A stretch of 64,000 nt of DNA. It comes from Janthinobacterium fluminis (GTDB lineage: Bacteria; Pseudomonadota; Gammaproteobacteria; Burkholderiales; Burkholderiaceae_D). The notes under the pieces are model-generated. The model saw nothing but the letters and a program-made list of their open reading frames with translations, was not told where the DNA came from and ran no database searches. Positions 1-8,344 of the stretch are shown in pieces. Each line of letters opens with the position of its first letter. Within the stretch, counting starts at the first letter, position 1. A program made the position numbers and the translations under genes. Where the stretch lies: assembly GCF_028595325.1 (NCBI RefSeq), contig NZ_JAQQXR010000007.1, positions 248,001 through 312,000 on the forward strand, given 5' to 3'.

Positions 1-2
1 CC

Positions 3-176
3 AAGGGCATCCCGGTGGCGACGCTGGCCATCGGCGAAGCGGGCGCGGCCAACGCGGCCCTGGCCGTGGTCGCCGTGCTGGCGCTCAACGACGCCGGCAT
101 GAAAGCCAAACTGACCGCCTTCCGCGCCACCCAGGCCGACAAGGTGCGCAACGCCAAGCTGCCTGAACTGAACTAA
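3..176 (+). CDS. purE: PurE C-terminal fragment, N5-carboxyaminoimidazole ribonucleotide mutase
   Basis: This is the 3' end of a gene that begins outside the window; 57 codons and a TAA stop are visible. The segment with IPVATLAIGEAGAANAALA is the conserved C-terminal half of class I PurE, which converts N5-CAIR to CAIR in cytosolic purine synthesis. The final helix and the ending KLPELN are also usual for PurE. The stop lies 9 bases before the purC start, so the two genes are very probably co-transcribed. Catalytic residues of the N-terminal half cannot be checked. Confidence 0.9.
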   Translation, partial: KGIPVATLAIGEAGAANAALAVVAVLALNDAGMKAKLTAFRATQADKVRNAKLPELN

Positions 177-185
177 GGAAACACC

Positions 186-1064
186 ATGTCTGGAATTCTG
201 GAAACAAACCTGAAGTCGTTGCCCTTCCTGCACCGCGGCAAAGTGCGCGACATCTACGCCGTCGGCGAGGACAAACTCTTGGTCGTGCAAACGGACCGCC
301 TGTCGGCCTTCGACGTGATCCTCGACGACCCGATCCCGAACAAGGGCAAGATGCTGACGGAAATGTCGAATTTCTGGTTCAAGAAATTCGGCAACTTGAT
401 GCCGAACCATGAAACGGGCATCGACCCGGTCAGCGTCGTCGCGCCGGAAGAGCGCGACCAGGTCGAGGGCCGCGCCATCGTTGTGAAGAAATTCACGCCG
501 CTGGGCATCGAGGCTATCGTGCGCGGCTACATCATCGGTTCGGGCTGGAAAGACTACCAGAAGACGGGCGCCATCTGCGGCATCGCGCTGCCGGCCGGCC
601 TGCAGGAAGCGCAAAAGCTGCCTGAAACCATCTTCACGCCGTCGACGAAGGCCCCGGCCGGCGCCCACGACGAAAACATTTCCTACGAAGAGGCGGAAAA
701 AATCGTCGGCGCGGACATCGCCCGCCAGGTGCGCGCCGCCGCCATCGACCTGTACACGCAGGCGGCCGAGTACGCGGCCACGCGCGGCATCATCATCGCC
801 GACACGAAGTTCGAGTTCGGCCTGGACGAGCACGGCACCGTCCACCTGATCGACGAAATCCTCACGCCCGACTCGTCGCGCTTCTGGCCGATGTCGAGCT
901 ACCAGGTGGGCATGTCGCCGCCCTCGTTCGACAAGCAGTTCGTGCGCGACTGGCTGGACGCCCAGCCTTGGGACAAGAAGGCGCCGGCGCCGCGCGTGCC
1001 GCAGGACGTGCTGGACCAGACGTCGGCCAAGTATGCCGAGGCGCTGCGCCTGCTGACCCAGTAA
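186..1064 (+). CDS. purC: Phosphoribosylaminoimidazole-succinocarboxamide synthase (SAICAR synthetase)
   Basis: The 292-residue enzyme joins CAIR to aspartate using ATP, the step after PurE in purine synthesis in the cytosol. Visible signatures are [12 protein letters not shown] (residues 113-124), DTKFEFG (206-212, the family signature) and [12 protein letters not shown] (224-235). The length fits the longer PurC type of proteobacteria and fungi rather than the roughly 240-residue short form. The ATG has an AAGGAA ribosome site 4 bases upstream. It sits 9 bases after purE and 40 bases before the Sua5-type gene, so one operon is likely. Nothing is missing or odd in it. Confidence 0.97.
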   Translation: MSGILETNLKSLPFLHRGKVRDIYAVGEDKLLVVQTDRLSAFDVILDDPIPNKGKMLTEMSNFWFKKFGNLMPNHETGIDPVSVVAPEERDQVEGRAIVVKKFTPLGIEAIVRGYIIGSGWKDYQKTGAICGIALPAGLQEAQKLPETIFTPSTKAPAGAHDENISYEEAEKIVGADIARQVRAAAIDLYTQAAEYAATRGIIIADTKFEFGLDEHGTVHLIDEILTPDSSRFWPMSSYQVGMSPPSFDKQFVRDWLDAQPWDKKAPAPRVPQDVLDQTSAKYAEALRLLTQ

Positions 1065-1104
1065 GAGAGTAGCTTGTCATGACACTTCCAGCAATGAGCG
1101 CGGC

Positions 1105-2127
1105 ATGAGCGGCGCTCCCACTGAGGAGATGGCTCAGGCCGCCGCGATTCTCGCATCCGGCGGCCTGGTCGCTTTTCCCACCGAAACCGTGTACGGCCTC
1201 GGCGCCGACGCCGAGAATCCCGCCGCCGTGGCGCGCATCTATGCGGCCAAGGGGCGCCCGTCGGACCACCCCGTCATCGTCCACCTGGCGCCCGGCGCCG
1301 ACCTGGCTTACTGGGCCGACGACATCCCCGAGCAGGCGCGGCAACTGGCGGCCGCCTTCTGGCCCGGCCCGCTGACGCTGATCCTGAAACGCGCGGCGCG
1401 CATTCCCGACGCCGTTTCCGGCGGCCAGGACACGGTCGGCTTGCGCTGCCCCTCGCACCCGGTGGCGGTCGCGCTGCTGCGCGCCTTCAAGGGCGGCCGC
1501 GGCGGCGTGGCGGCGCCGTCGGCGAACAAGTTCGGCAACGTCAGCCCGACTACGGCCCAGCACGTCTGCGACGAATTCGGCGCGCCCGGCGCCGGCGCCT
1601 TGCTGGGCGCCGTGCTCGACGGCGGCCAGAGCGAGGTCGGCATCGAATCGACCATCGTCGACCTGTCGCGCCTGGCGACGCACGGCCCGGTGCTGCTGCG
1701 GCCCGGCCATATCAGCGCCGACGACATCGCTGTCGTCATCGGACAACGGCCCGGCACGCCCGACGCGGCCGCGCCGCGCGCCTCCGGCACGCTGGATGCG
1801 CATTACGCGCCGCACACGCCTGTTGCTATGCAGCATGGCGACGAACTGGCCGGCACGCTCAACCAATTGCTCAACGACGGACGCCGCGTCGCCCTGATCC
1901 ACTATTCCGACATGCCGCCGGCCAGCGCCAGCGTGCGCCTGCCGGACGCGCCGGACGGCTACGCCCACGCGCTGTACGCGGCGCTGCGCACGATGGACCA
2001 GCTTGGCGCCGAGCTGATCCTGGTGGAAACGCCGCCGTCCGGGGCGCAATGGCTGGGCGTCAACGACCGCCTGCGCCGCGCCGCCTTCGGCTCGGCCGGC
2101 ATCCTGCAGCGCTTCCTCGACGCCTGA
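1105..2127 (+). CDS. sua5: Sua5-type L-threonylcarbamoyladenylate synthase
   Basis: This 340-residue protein makes threonylcarbamoyl-AMP from threonine, bicarbonate and ATP, the activated group for t6A37 in tRNAs that read ANN codons. The N-terminal YrdC domain (about 1-200) has FPTETVYGLGADA (24-36), KGRPSDHP (49-56) and an APSAN segment. The remaining 140 residues are the extra Sua5 C-terminal domain, so this is the long Sua5 form and not the short TsaC. The ATG overlaps the stop of a nine-codon reading frame (1079-1108) as ATGA, which may couple translation. The TcdA enzyme that further modifies t6A is encoded at 9643-10467. Confidence 0.92.
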   Translation: MSGAPTEEMAQAAAILASGGLVAFPTETVYGLGADAENPAAVARIYAAKGRPSDHPVIVHLAPGADLAYWADDIPEQARQLAAAFWPGPLTLILKRAARIPDAVSGGQDTVGLRCPSHPVAVALLRAFKGGRGGVAAPSANKFGNVSPTTAQHVCDEFGAPGAGALLGAVLDGGQSEVGIESTIVDLSRLATHGPVLLRPGHISADDIAVVIGQRPGTPDAAAPRASGTLDAHYAPHTPVAMQHGDELAGTLNQLLNDGRRVALIHYSDMPPASASVRLPDAPDGYAHALYAALRTMDQLGAELILVETPPSGAQWLGVNDRLRRAAFGSAGILQRFLDA

Positions 2128-2174
2128 AACGCCCCCGGCCTTGCCTGCCGGCGTTTCATTCCGTAGCGCCATCC

Positions 2175-2197
2175 GCCCCCGACAGGGGGCTTTTTCT
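2175..2197 (+). terminator. Rho-independent terminator of the pur/sua5 operon
   Basis: A six-base-pair GC stem (GCCCCC / GGGGGC) with a GACA loop is followed directly by TTTTTCTT. It lies 48 bases after the Sua5-type stop codon. Confidence 0.85.
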
Positions 2198-2384
2198 TGT
2201 GCGCCGCAATAACAGCGCATGGCTGCGATCCAGGTCAACTATCCGCCGTTATTGTTATGCTAATCTTATGATTTTTATGAGATTTTTTCTATACAAGCTT
2301 GTTGATCGATGGCATATTAGCTGGGCTGCGAATAGCACGTCCGTTCGTTTGGAAGACACAAAAATATCCCTATCAGGAGACAAA

Positions 2385-3746
2385 ATGCATCAAAGAAAAT
2401 TCGCCTTGGCCATGCTGGCGGCGGCAGTGCTGGCCGGTTGCGGCGGCAACGGCAGCAAGGGCGGCGACCAGACCGTCAAGATCAAATTCAGCTCCCAGGT
2501 CGTGTTCGGCGACAGCCTGTCCGACGTCGGCTCCTACGCGGTCGGCACGGTGAAGCAGCTGGGCGGCGGCAAGTTCACAATCAATGGCGACAACACGGCC
2601 AGCAACGCCGAGCTGACCGGCAAAAACTGGACCGAGCTGATGGCGGCGCAACTGGGCTTGCCGGCGCCGTGCGCCGCCCAGACAGGCCTGAACGGCGACG
2701 TGAACAAGGGTTTCGCCGTCGCCGTCGTCAACCATGCAGGCTGCTTTGGCTATGCCCAGGGCGGTTCGCGCGTGACCAATCCCGTCGGCCCCGGCAATGC
2801 GCTGAGCGGCTCGCCGCTGGGCGCGCTGACGGTGCCCGTGTCGACGCAGATCGCCAACCACCTGGCGGCCGTCGGCGGCAAGTTCAAAGGCGATGAAATC
2901 GTCTTCGTCACGGTCGGCGGCAACGACACCTCGGCCCAGCTGGGCCTGCTGCAGGCCGGCGCGGCGAAAGCCGGCGCCAGCGCCGGCAAGACGGCGTTCG
3001 CGACGACGCTGGCCGGCCTGCTGGCCGCCGGCGCCGGCAATCCGGCCGCCGCCGGGCCGCTGATCGGCCTGGCGATCCAGACGGAAGCGGCGAAGCCGGG
3101 CGCCACCGACACCAGCATCGTCGGCGCCGCCGCGGCGGCCGCTTTCGCGCAAGGCAATGCCAGCGCCGCCGACTCCGTCTACGTCGGCACCCAGGCCGCC
3201 AAGGCCAAGGCCGCCGCCACCGCCGCCGGCACCCAGGCCGGCCTGGACTACGCCGCGGCCAACGGCCCGGCGGCCATCGCCGCGATGGCCACCGCCGGCA
3301 CGGAAACGGCGGAGCTGGTGAAAACCCAGATCGTCGCCAAGGGCGCCAACTATGTCGTCGTGAACAACCTGCCGGACTTCGGCGGCGCGCCCGTCGGCAA
3401 ATCGCAGAGCGCCGCGACCCAGGCCCTGATCGTGGCGATGGTGGACGCCTACAACGCCAAGCTGAAGGCCGCCTTGGCGGGCGAAGCCAAGGTCCTGCAT
3501 GTCGACCTGTATGCGATCAGCCACGACCAGATCAACAATCCGGAGCCCTACGGCTTGACCAACACCCGCACGGCGGCCTGTGGCCCGAACCCGCTCGACT
3601 CCTCGCTCGGCTGCACCGGCAAGAACGTCATCGCCGGCGACGTCAGCCGCTACATGTTCGCCGACGACCGCCACCCGACCCCGTTCGAATATTCGCTGAT
3701 CGCGCGCTACGTCGCCGAACAGATGATCGTGCGCGGCTGGATGTAA
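2385..3746 (+). CDS. GDSL/SGNH-type esterase or lipase, lipoprotein
   Basis: This 453-residue protein is probably an outer-membrane-anchored or secreted hydrolase. The N-terminus is a lipoprotein signal ending in LAGC, with Cys19 as lipidation site. The nucleophile motif FGDSLSD has Ser44 in GDSL, a GGND block lies at 178-181, and the late DDRHPT block holds the catalytic Asp/His pair (His430). Between the GGND block and the end is an Ala/Gly-rich stretch (about 190-305) that ordinary GDSL enzymes lack. The start was chosen because AGGAG stands 5 bases upstream and the signal peptide begins there; a longer frame to 2049 runs through the terminator. The preceding 190 bases are AT-rich and probably hold the promoter. 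The substrate cannot be told. Confidence 0.85.
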   Translation: MHQRKFALAMLAAAVLAGCGGNGSKGGDQTVKIKFSSQVVFGDSLSDVGSYAVGTVKQLGGGKFTINGDNTASNAELTGKNWTELMAAQLGLPAPCAAQTGLNGDVNKGFAVAVVNHAGCFGYAQGGSRVTNPVGPGNALSGSPLGALTVPVSTQIANHLAAVGGKFKGDEIVFVTVGGNDTSAQLGLLQAGAAKAGASAGKTAFATTLAGLLAAGAGNPAAAGPLIGLAIQTEAAKPGATDTSIVGAAAAAAFAQGNASAADSVYVGTQAAKAKAAATAAGTQAGLDYAAANGPAAIAAMATAGTETAELVKTQIVAKGANYVVVNNLPDFGGAPVGKSQSAATQALIVAMVDAYNAKLKAALAGEAKVLHVDLYAISHDQINNPEPYGLTNTRTAACGPNPLDSSLGCTGKNVIAGDVSRYMFADDRHPTPFEYSLIARYVAEQMIVRGWM

Positions 3747-3753
3747 GGCGAAC

Positions 3754-3778
3754 GGCGGCCCGCCCCGCGCGGGCCGCC
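3754..3778 (+). terminator. GC hairpin between esterase and ompW genes
   Basis: Ten perfectly paired bases (GGCGGCCCGC / GCGGGCCGCC) surround a five-base loop, immediately after the esterase stop. There is no T-run, so it is more likely an attenuating or mRNA-stabilising hairpin than a full intrinsic terminator. Confidence 0.4.
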
Positions 3779-3809
3779 CACACAACAATATAAAGAATCG
3801 GAGACACGC

Positions 3810-4490
3810 ATGAAATTCAGCTTGAATAGCGCGGCGCAACTGCTGGCCCTGGCGGCCGCGATGGCCGCCGCACCGGGGGCGTCGGCGCAAAGCGCCGGCC
3901 AATGGACATTGAAGGCCGGCGTCAACAAGATCACGCCGAAAGTGACGAGCGGCGACGTGTCGGCGCCGGCGCTGCCGCACAGCAAGGGGGCCGTCAGCAG
4001 CGACACCCAGCCCGTGCTGATCGTCGCCTACGGCTTGAGCGACAACATCTCGGCGGAAGTCGACCTGGGCTTGCCGTACAAGCACACCATCAGCGGCGCC
4101 GGCGCCATCGAAGGCACCGGCAAGCTGGGCACCGTGGAGGCGCTGCCGCCGACGGCCTTCATCCAGTACCGCTTCTTCACGCCGGCGGCGAAAGTGCGGC
4201 CTTACGTCGGCCTGGGCGCCACCTACGCCTACTTCCAGAAGGCCACCGGCTCGGCGCAGATGACGGCGATCACCAACATCGGCGGCCAGGCCACCACCTT
4301 CAAGATCGACAACAAGCTGGCCGCGACCCTGCAAGCGGGCATCGTGCTGGCGCTCAACGAACGCTGGTACGCCGACCTTGCCGTCACCAAGACCTTCCTG
4401 AAAACCAAGGTCAGGTTCTCGACGGGGCAGACGCAGGACATGACGCTGGACCCGCTGGCGGTCAGCTTCGGCATCGGCTACAAGTTCTAA
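3810..4490 (+). CDS. ompW: OmpW family outer-membrane protein
   Basis: This 226-residue precursor has a signal peptide ending near ASAQS (about residue 27), followed by a small beta-barrel of alternating hydrophobic strands. OmpW features are the WTLKAGVNKITPK start, an EALPPTAFIQYRFF strand, the RPYVGLGATYAYF strand and a C-terminal aromatic residue (GIGYKF) used for barrel assembly. OmpW proteins form narrow hydrophobic channels in the outer membrane. A ribosome site (CGGAGA) precedes the ATG. It follows the esterase gene by 63 bases in the same direction. Confidence 0.88.
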   Translation: MKFSLNSAAQLLALAAAMAAAPGASAQSAGQWTLKAGVNKITPKVTSGDVSAPALPHSKGAVSSDTQPVLIVAYGLSDNISAEVDLGLPYKHTISGAGAIEGTGKLGTVEALPPTAFIQYRFFTPAAKVRPYVGLGATYAYFQKATGSAQMTAITNIGGQATTFKIDNKLAATLQAGIVLALNERWYADLAVTKTFLKTKVRFSTGQTQDMTLDPLAVSFGIGYKF

Positions 4491-4501
4491 GGGGGCAACA
4501 G

Positions 4502-4559
4502 CCGGGGACAGACCACGATTTCCGAGAAATGTTTCTCGAAAATGGTGGTCTGTCCCCGG
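4502..4559. repeat. Long inverted repeat, GGGGACAGACCACG family, copy 1
   Basis: Two 28-base arms pair with only two mismatches around a two-base loop. The element fills the gap between the converging ompW and gcdH genes. Its outer half is the same sequence as the palindrome at 18828-18882, so the two are members of one dispersed family. It could work as a bidirectional terminator, but its size and recurrence fit a REP-like or miniature mobile palindrome better. Confidence 0.85.
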
Positions 4560-4564
4560 TGCTG

Positions 4565-5761
4565 TTAGCAGAAGGCCTGGATGCCGGTCTGGGCGCGGCC
4601 CAGGATCAGCGCGTGGATGTCGTGCGTGCCTTCGTAGGTGTTGACGACTTCCAGGTTGACCATGTGGCGGATGATGCCGAATTCGTCGGAGATGCCGTTA
4701 CCGCCCAGCATGTCGCGGGCGACGCGGGCGATCTCCAGCGATTTGCCGCAGGAGTTGCGCTTCATCATGGAGGTGATTTCGACGGCGGCCGTGCCGGCGT
4801 CCTTCATGCGGCCCAGTTGCAAACAGCCTTGCAGGGCCAGCGTGATTTCCGTCTGCATGTCGGCGAGTTTCTTTTGCACCAGCTGGTTGGCGGCCAGCGG
4901 ACGGCCGAATTGCTGGCGGTCCAGCACGTACTGGCGGGCCGTGTGCCAGCAATCCTCGGCCGCGCCCAGCGCGCCCCAGGCGATGCCGTAGCGGGCCGAG
5001 TTCAGGCAGGTGAACGGGCCTTTCAGGCCGCGCACGTCGGGGAAGGCGTTTTCCTCGGGGCAGAAGACATTGTCCATGACGATTTCGCCGGTGACGGAGG
5101 CGCGCAGGCCGAATTTGCCGTGGATCGCCGGCGCGCTCAGGCCGGCCATGCCTTTTTCCAGCACGAAGCCGCGGATCGCGCCCTCGTCGTCCTTGGCCCA
5201 GACGACGAAGACGTCGGCCACCGGCGAGTTGGTGATCCACATTTTCGTGCCCGACAGGGCGTAGCCGCCCGGCACTTTCTTGGCGCGGCTGAGCATAGAC
5301 CCCGGATCGGAGCCGTGGTTCGGCTCGGTCAAGCCGAAGCAGCCTATCCATTCGCCGCTGGCCAGCTTCGGCAGGTACTTCTGGCGCTGCGCTTCCGTGC
5401 CGAATTCGTAGATGGGCACCATCACCAGCGACGATTGCACGCTCATCATCGAGCGGTAGCCGGAGTCGACGCGCTCGACTTCGCGGGCGATCAGGCCGTA
5501 GCTGACGTAGTTCAGGCCAGGGCCGCCGTATTGTTCGGGAATGGTCGGTCCCAGCAGGCCCAGCTCGCCCATTTCGCGGAAGATCGAGGTATCCATCTTT
5601 TCGTGGCGGAAGGCGTCGAGGATGCGCGGCGCCAGTTTGTCCTGGCAATAGGCTGCGGCGGCGTCGCGCACCATGCGCTCGTCGTCGCTCAACTGGTTCG
5701 ACAGCAACAGCGGGTCGTCCCAGTGGAACTGTGCTTTACGGCTGGAATCTGCTTGGGTCAT
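4565..5761 (-). CDS. gcdH: Glutaryl-CoA dehydrogenase
   Basis: This 398-residue flavoenzyme of the acyl-CoA dehydrogenase family oxidises and decarboxylates glutaryl-CoA to crotonyl-CoA in lysine and tryptophan breakdown. The match to the GcdH branch is strong: [23 protein letters not shown], and the C-terminal [19 protein letters not shown], whose YEGTH holds the catalytic glutamate of this branch. A longer frame starts 18 bases upstream, but AGGAC precedes the inner ATG (MTQADS) at good distance, so that start is used. The flavin reductase gene lies 76 bases upstream on the same strand. Confidence 0.93.
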   Translation of the reverse strand: MTQADSSRKAQFHWDDPLLLSNQLSDDERMVRDAAAAYCQDKLAPRILDAFRHEKMDTSIFREMGELGLLGPTIPEQYGGPGLNYVSYGLIAREVERVDSGYRSMMSVQSSLVMVPIYEFGTEAQRQKYLPKLASGEWIGCFGLTEPNHGSDPGSMLSRAKKVPGGYALSGTKMWITNSPVADVFVVWAKDDEGAIRGFVLEKGMAGLSAPAIHGKFGLRASVTGEIVMDNVFCPEENAFPDVRGLKGPFTCLNSARYGIAWGALGAAEDCWHTARQYVLDRQQFGRPLAANQLVQKKLADMQTEITLALQGCLQLGRMKDAGTAAVEITSMMKRNSCGKSLEIARVARDMLGGNGISDEFGIIRHMVNLEVVNTYEGTHDIHALILGRAQTGIQAFC

Positions 5762-5837
5762 CGGGGGTCCTGGTCTCATTATGGTTGTTTGGCGTGACTA
5801 GTCTGGCTTGTATAGACTGCTTGGCCAAAACGCAATT

Positions 5838-6350
5838 CTAGCGCGTTTGCGTGCTGCCGAATTGCCCGTCATGAAAAATCAGCGAAGGCTGCGGCGTCAG
5901 CGCGCATTGCTCGACCTCGCCGACGAAGATCACATGGTCGCCCTCCGGATAGCGGCTGCGGTTGTGGCACTCGAACCAGGCCGAGACGCCCTTCAGGATG
6001 GGCTGGCCGGTGCGCGACAATTCGTAGTCGACGCCCTCGAAGGGGTTCGTGCTGCCGCGGCGCGAGAACAACTGGGCCAGGTGGGCCTGTTCGGCGCCGA
6101 GCACATTGATGACATAGTGCGAGTTGCCGCTGAAAATGGGCATGCTGTTGGCGCCCGCGCCCAGGCTCCACAGCACCAGGGGCGGCGCCAGCGACACCGA
6201 GTTGAAGGAGCTGGCCGTCAGGCCGCGGAAACTGCCGTCGGCCAGCCGTGTCGTGATGACGGTGACGCCGGTGGCGAACTGGGACAAGGCCAGGCGGAAG
6301 TGCGCGGCATCGAATTCGGGCGCGGGTGCGCGGGGAGAGCGTGTGTTCAT
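5838..6350 (-). CDS. Flavin reductase family protein
   Basis: This 170-residue protein fits the flavin-reductase-like (HpaC/RutF-type) FMN-binding fold. Visible features are FATGVTVITT near residue 25, GLTASSFNSVSLAPPLVLW (about 43-61) that binds flavin, and HVIFVGEVE near the end. Such proteins supply reduced FMN or FAD to monooxygenases in the cytosol. No oxygenase partner is adjacent; the downstream neighbour is gcdH on the same strand. The specific partner cannot be assigned. Confidence 0.87.
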   Translation of the reverse strand: MNTRSPRAPAPEFDAAHFRLALSQFATGVTVITTRLADGSFRGLTASSFNSVSLAPPLVLWSLGAGANSMPIFSGNSHYVINVLGAEQAHLAQLFSRRGSTNPFEGVDYELSRTGQPILKGVSAWFECHNRSRYPEGDHVIFVGEVEQCALTPQPSLIFHDGQFGSTQTR

Positions 6351-6531
6351 AGGGTGCCTGTAGCTTTTTTGCTATTATGCCAAAGTTTTGGCCGGCGCGC
6401 GCACGGCGATGCCGGCGCGGGGCGCCGCCGCATGCTGCGCCTGCGCAATGGCGCAACAATAGCAAGTGCATCTGCCGGCGCTTTGCGTTACAGTAATCGA
6501 CATGGTGGCCATTACTTGCTTGGAGCGCGAC

Positions 6532-7071
6532 ATGACAATGAATGGAACGACTGAAGTTGCCGTACTCGGCGGCGGCTGTTTCTGGTGTCTGGAAGCCGTC
6601 TATCTGGAAATGCGCGGCATCACCCATGTCGAATCCGGTTACACGGGCGGCCAGCAGGCCGACCCCAGTTACGAGCAAGTCTGCGCCGGCACCACCGGCC
6701 ACGCCGAAGTGGTGCGCCTGAGCTTCGACCCGGCGCTGATCAGTTACCGCGACCTGCTGGAAGTGTTCTTCACGATACACGACCCGACCACGCTGAACCG
6801 CCAGGGCAACGACGTCGGCACCCAGTACCGCTCGGTGATCTATTTCCAGTCGCCGCAGCAGGAAGCCGTCGCGCGCCAGGTCATCGCCGAGATGGCCAAC
6901 GTCTGGGACGGCCCCATCGTCACGCAGTTGCAGCCGGCCCAGACCTATTACAAGGCCGAGGATTACCACCAGGATTATTTCCGCCAGCACCCTTTGCAGG
7001 GCTATTGCGCCTTCGTCGTCGCGCCGAAAGTGGCCAAGTTCAAGAAAACCTTCCTTAACCGGCTCAAGTAA
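6532..7071 (+). CDS. msrA: Peptide-methionine (S)-S-oxide reductase MsrA
   Basis: This 179-residue repair enzyme reduces the S form of methionine sulfoxide in proteins. The catalytic GCFWC motif is at residues 15-19 with Cys16 as the reactive cysteine. ESGYTGG, TGHAEVV, FFTIHDPTT and the YHQDYF block follow as in the family. The ATG is preceded by GGAGCG at good spacing; a frame reaching back to 6466 has no ribosome site and adds unrelated residues. Its 3' end overlaps the converging methyltransferase gene by 8 bases, leaving no room for a terminator between them. Confidence 0.95.
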   Translation: MTMNGTTEVAVLGGGCFWCLEAVYLEMRGITHVESGYTGGQQADPSYEQVCAGTTGHAEVVRLSFDPALISYRDLLEVFFTIHDPTTLNRQGNDVGTQYRSVIYFQSPQQEAVARQVIAEMANVWDGPIVTQLQPAQTYYKAEDYHQDYFRQHPLQGYCAFVVAPKVAKFKKTFLNRLK

Positions 7072-8275
7072 GCTCCCCATACATGTGGCGGCGCGACCAC
7101 GGCAGCGCCGCCGTCGGCTGCCCCGCCTTGCCGCAGACGATTTGGTACAGGCTGATCCAGTCGTGCTCGAAGGCGTAGTGGCAGCCGGCCAGATAGACAT
7201 GCCAGATGCGGAAGCGCTTGTCGCCGGCCAGGCGGCGGATCTCGCTCGCGCGCGCCTCGAAATTGTCGGTCCACAGCGCGCAGGTGCGGGCGTAGTGGCG
7301 GCGCAGATTTTCCATGTCGTAGGCTTCCAGCCCGCCCTGCTGCATCGCCTTGAGCACCTGGCCGACGTGCGCCAGTTCGCCGCGCGGAAACACGTAGCGG
7401 CCGATGAACTCGCCGCCGCCATAGGGCGTGCCGCCGTTGTCCGGGTCCGTCGAGGTGATGCCGTGGTTGAGCGCCACGCCGTCCGGCGCCAGCAGCGCGT
7501 GGATGGCGCCGAAATACTCGGGCAGGTGGCGCAGGCCGACGTGCTCGAACATGCCGACGCTGGTGATGCGGTCGAATTGGCCGCGCACGTCGCGGTAGTC
7601 TTGCAGGCGGATGTCGACCAGGTGGCCCAGGCCGGCGTCGGCCACGCGGGCGCGCGCCAGCGCGCACTGCTTTTCCGACAGCGTCACGCCGACGCAGCGG
7701 GCGCCGTAGCGCCGCGCCGCGCGCAGCGGCAGCGCGCCCCAGCCGCAGCCGATGTCGAGCAGGCTCTGGCCCGGCTGCAGGCGGATCTTGTTCAGAATGT
7801 GGTCGATTTTCTTCAACTGGGCCTCGCCCAGCGTTTCGTCGCCGCGCTCGAAATAGGCGCAGGAGTAGACCAGCTCCGCGTCGAGGAACTGGGCATAGAA
7901 TTCATTGGAAACGTCGTAGTGGTAGCGGATCGCGGCGGCGTCGCCGCGCTTGTCGTGGGCCATGCCGCGCACCAGGCGGGCGAACCTGCCCTCGGCCTTG
8001 AGCGTCGCGCGCGCCAGCGCGTTGACGATGGCGATCATGTCGCGCGCCGCGCCGCGCACCTCGATGGCGCCCTCGACGTAGGCGGCGCCCAGGTTCGCCA
8101 GCGACGGCGTCAGCAGATAGCGCGCCGCCGACGCCCGCGGCAGCCGTATCGTCACGCGCGGCGCCTCGGCGGAAAAGTCGATGTGCTGGCCGTTCCACAG
8201 TTCGATGCGCAGCGGCAGGGCGACCTGGCTGCGCACGCCGGCGATCCAGGCGCTGAGTCGGTGTTGCACGAACAC
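7064..8275 (-). CDS. Cyclopropane-fatty-acyl-phospholipid synthase family methyltransferase
   Basis: The 403-residue protein has a CFA-synthase N-terminal lipid-binding part and a SAM-dependent methyltransferase domain with LDIGCGWG as the cofactor motif. RYHYDVSNEFY, YSCAYFERGDETL and SVGMFEHVG are hallmark segments of this family. It probably methylenates unsaturated phospholipid acyl chains at the membrane, although paralogues with other lipid substrates exist. It follows the hemerythrin-PdxH gene by 69 bases on the same strand and may be co-transcribed. The 3' end overlaps msrA. Confidence 0.88.
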   Translation of the reverse strand: MFVQHRLSAWIAGVRSQVALPLRIELWNGQHIDFSAEAPRVTIRLPRASAARYLLTPSLANLGAAYVEGAIEVRGAARDMIAIVNALARATLKAEGRFARLVRGMAHDKRGDAAAIRYHYDVSNEFYAQFLDAELVYSCAYFERGDETLGEAQLKKIDHILNKIRLQPGQSLLDIGCGWGALPLRAARRYGARCVGVTLSEKQCALARARVADAGLGHLVDIRLQDYRDVRGQFDRITSVGMFEHVGLRHLPEYFGAIHALLAPDGVALNHGITSTDPDNGGTPYGGGEFIGRYVFPRGELAHVGQVLKAMQQGGLEAYDMENLRRHYARTCALWTDNFEARASEIRRLAGDKRFRIWHVYLAGCHYAFEHDWISLYQIVCGKAGQPTAALPWSRRHMYGELT

Positions 8276-8344
8276 GATAGCCTCCGTGTGGACGGCGCGC
8301 CGCGCCGTCGGTTCAGAAACGATCTGACGCGCGCAGCGCCATGC

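Noticed and set aside
2373..4334. A 653-residue minus-strand frame opposite the esterase and ompW genes.
   Set aside because: It has no recognisable domain and both plus-strand genes have signal peptides and family motifs.
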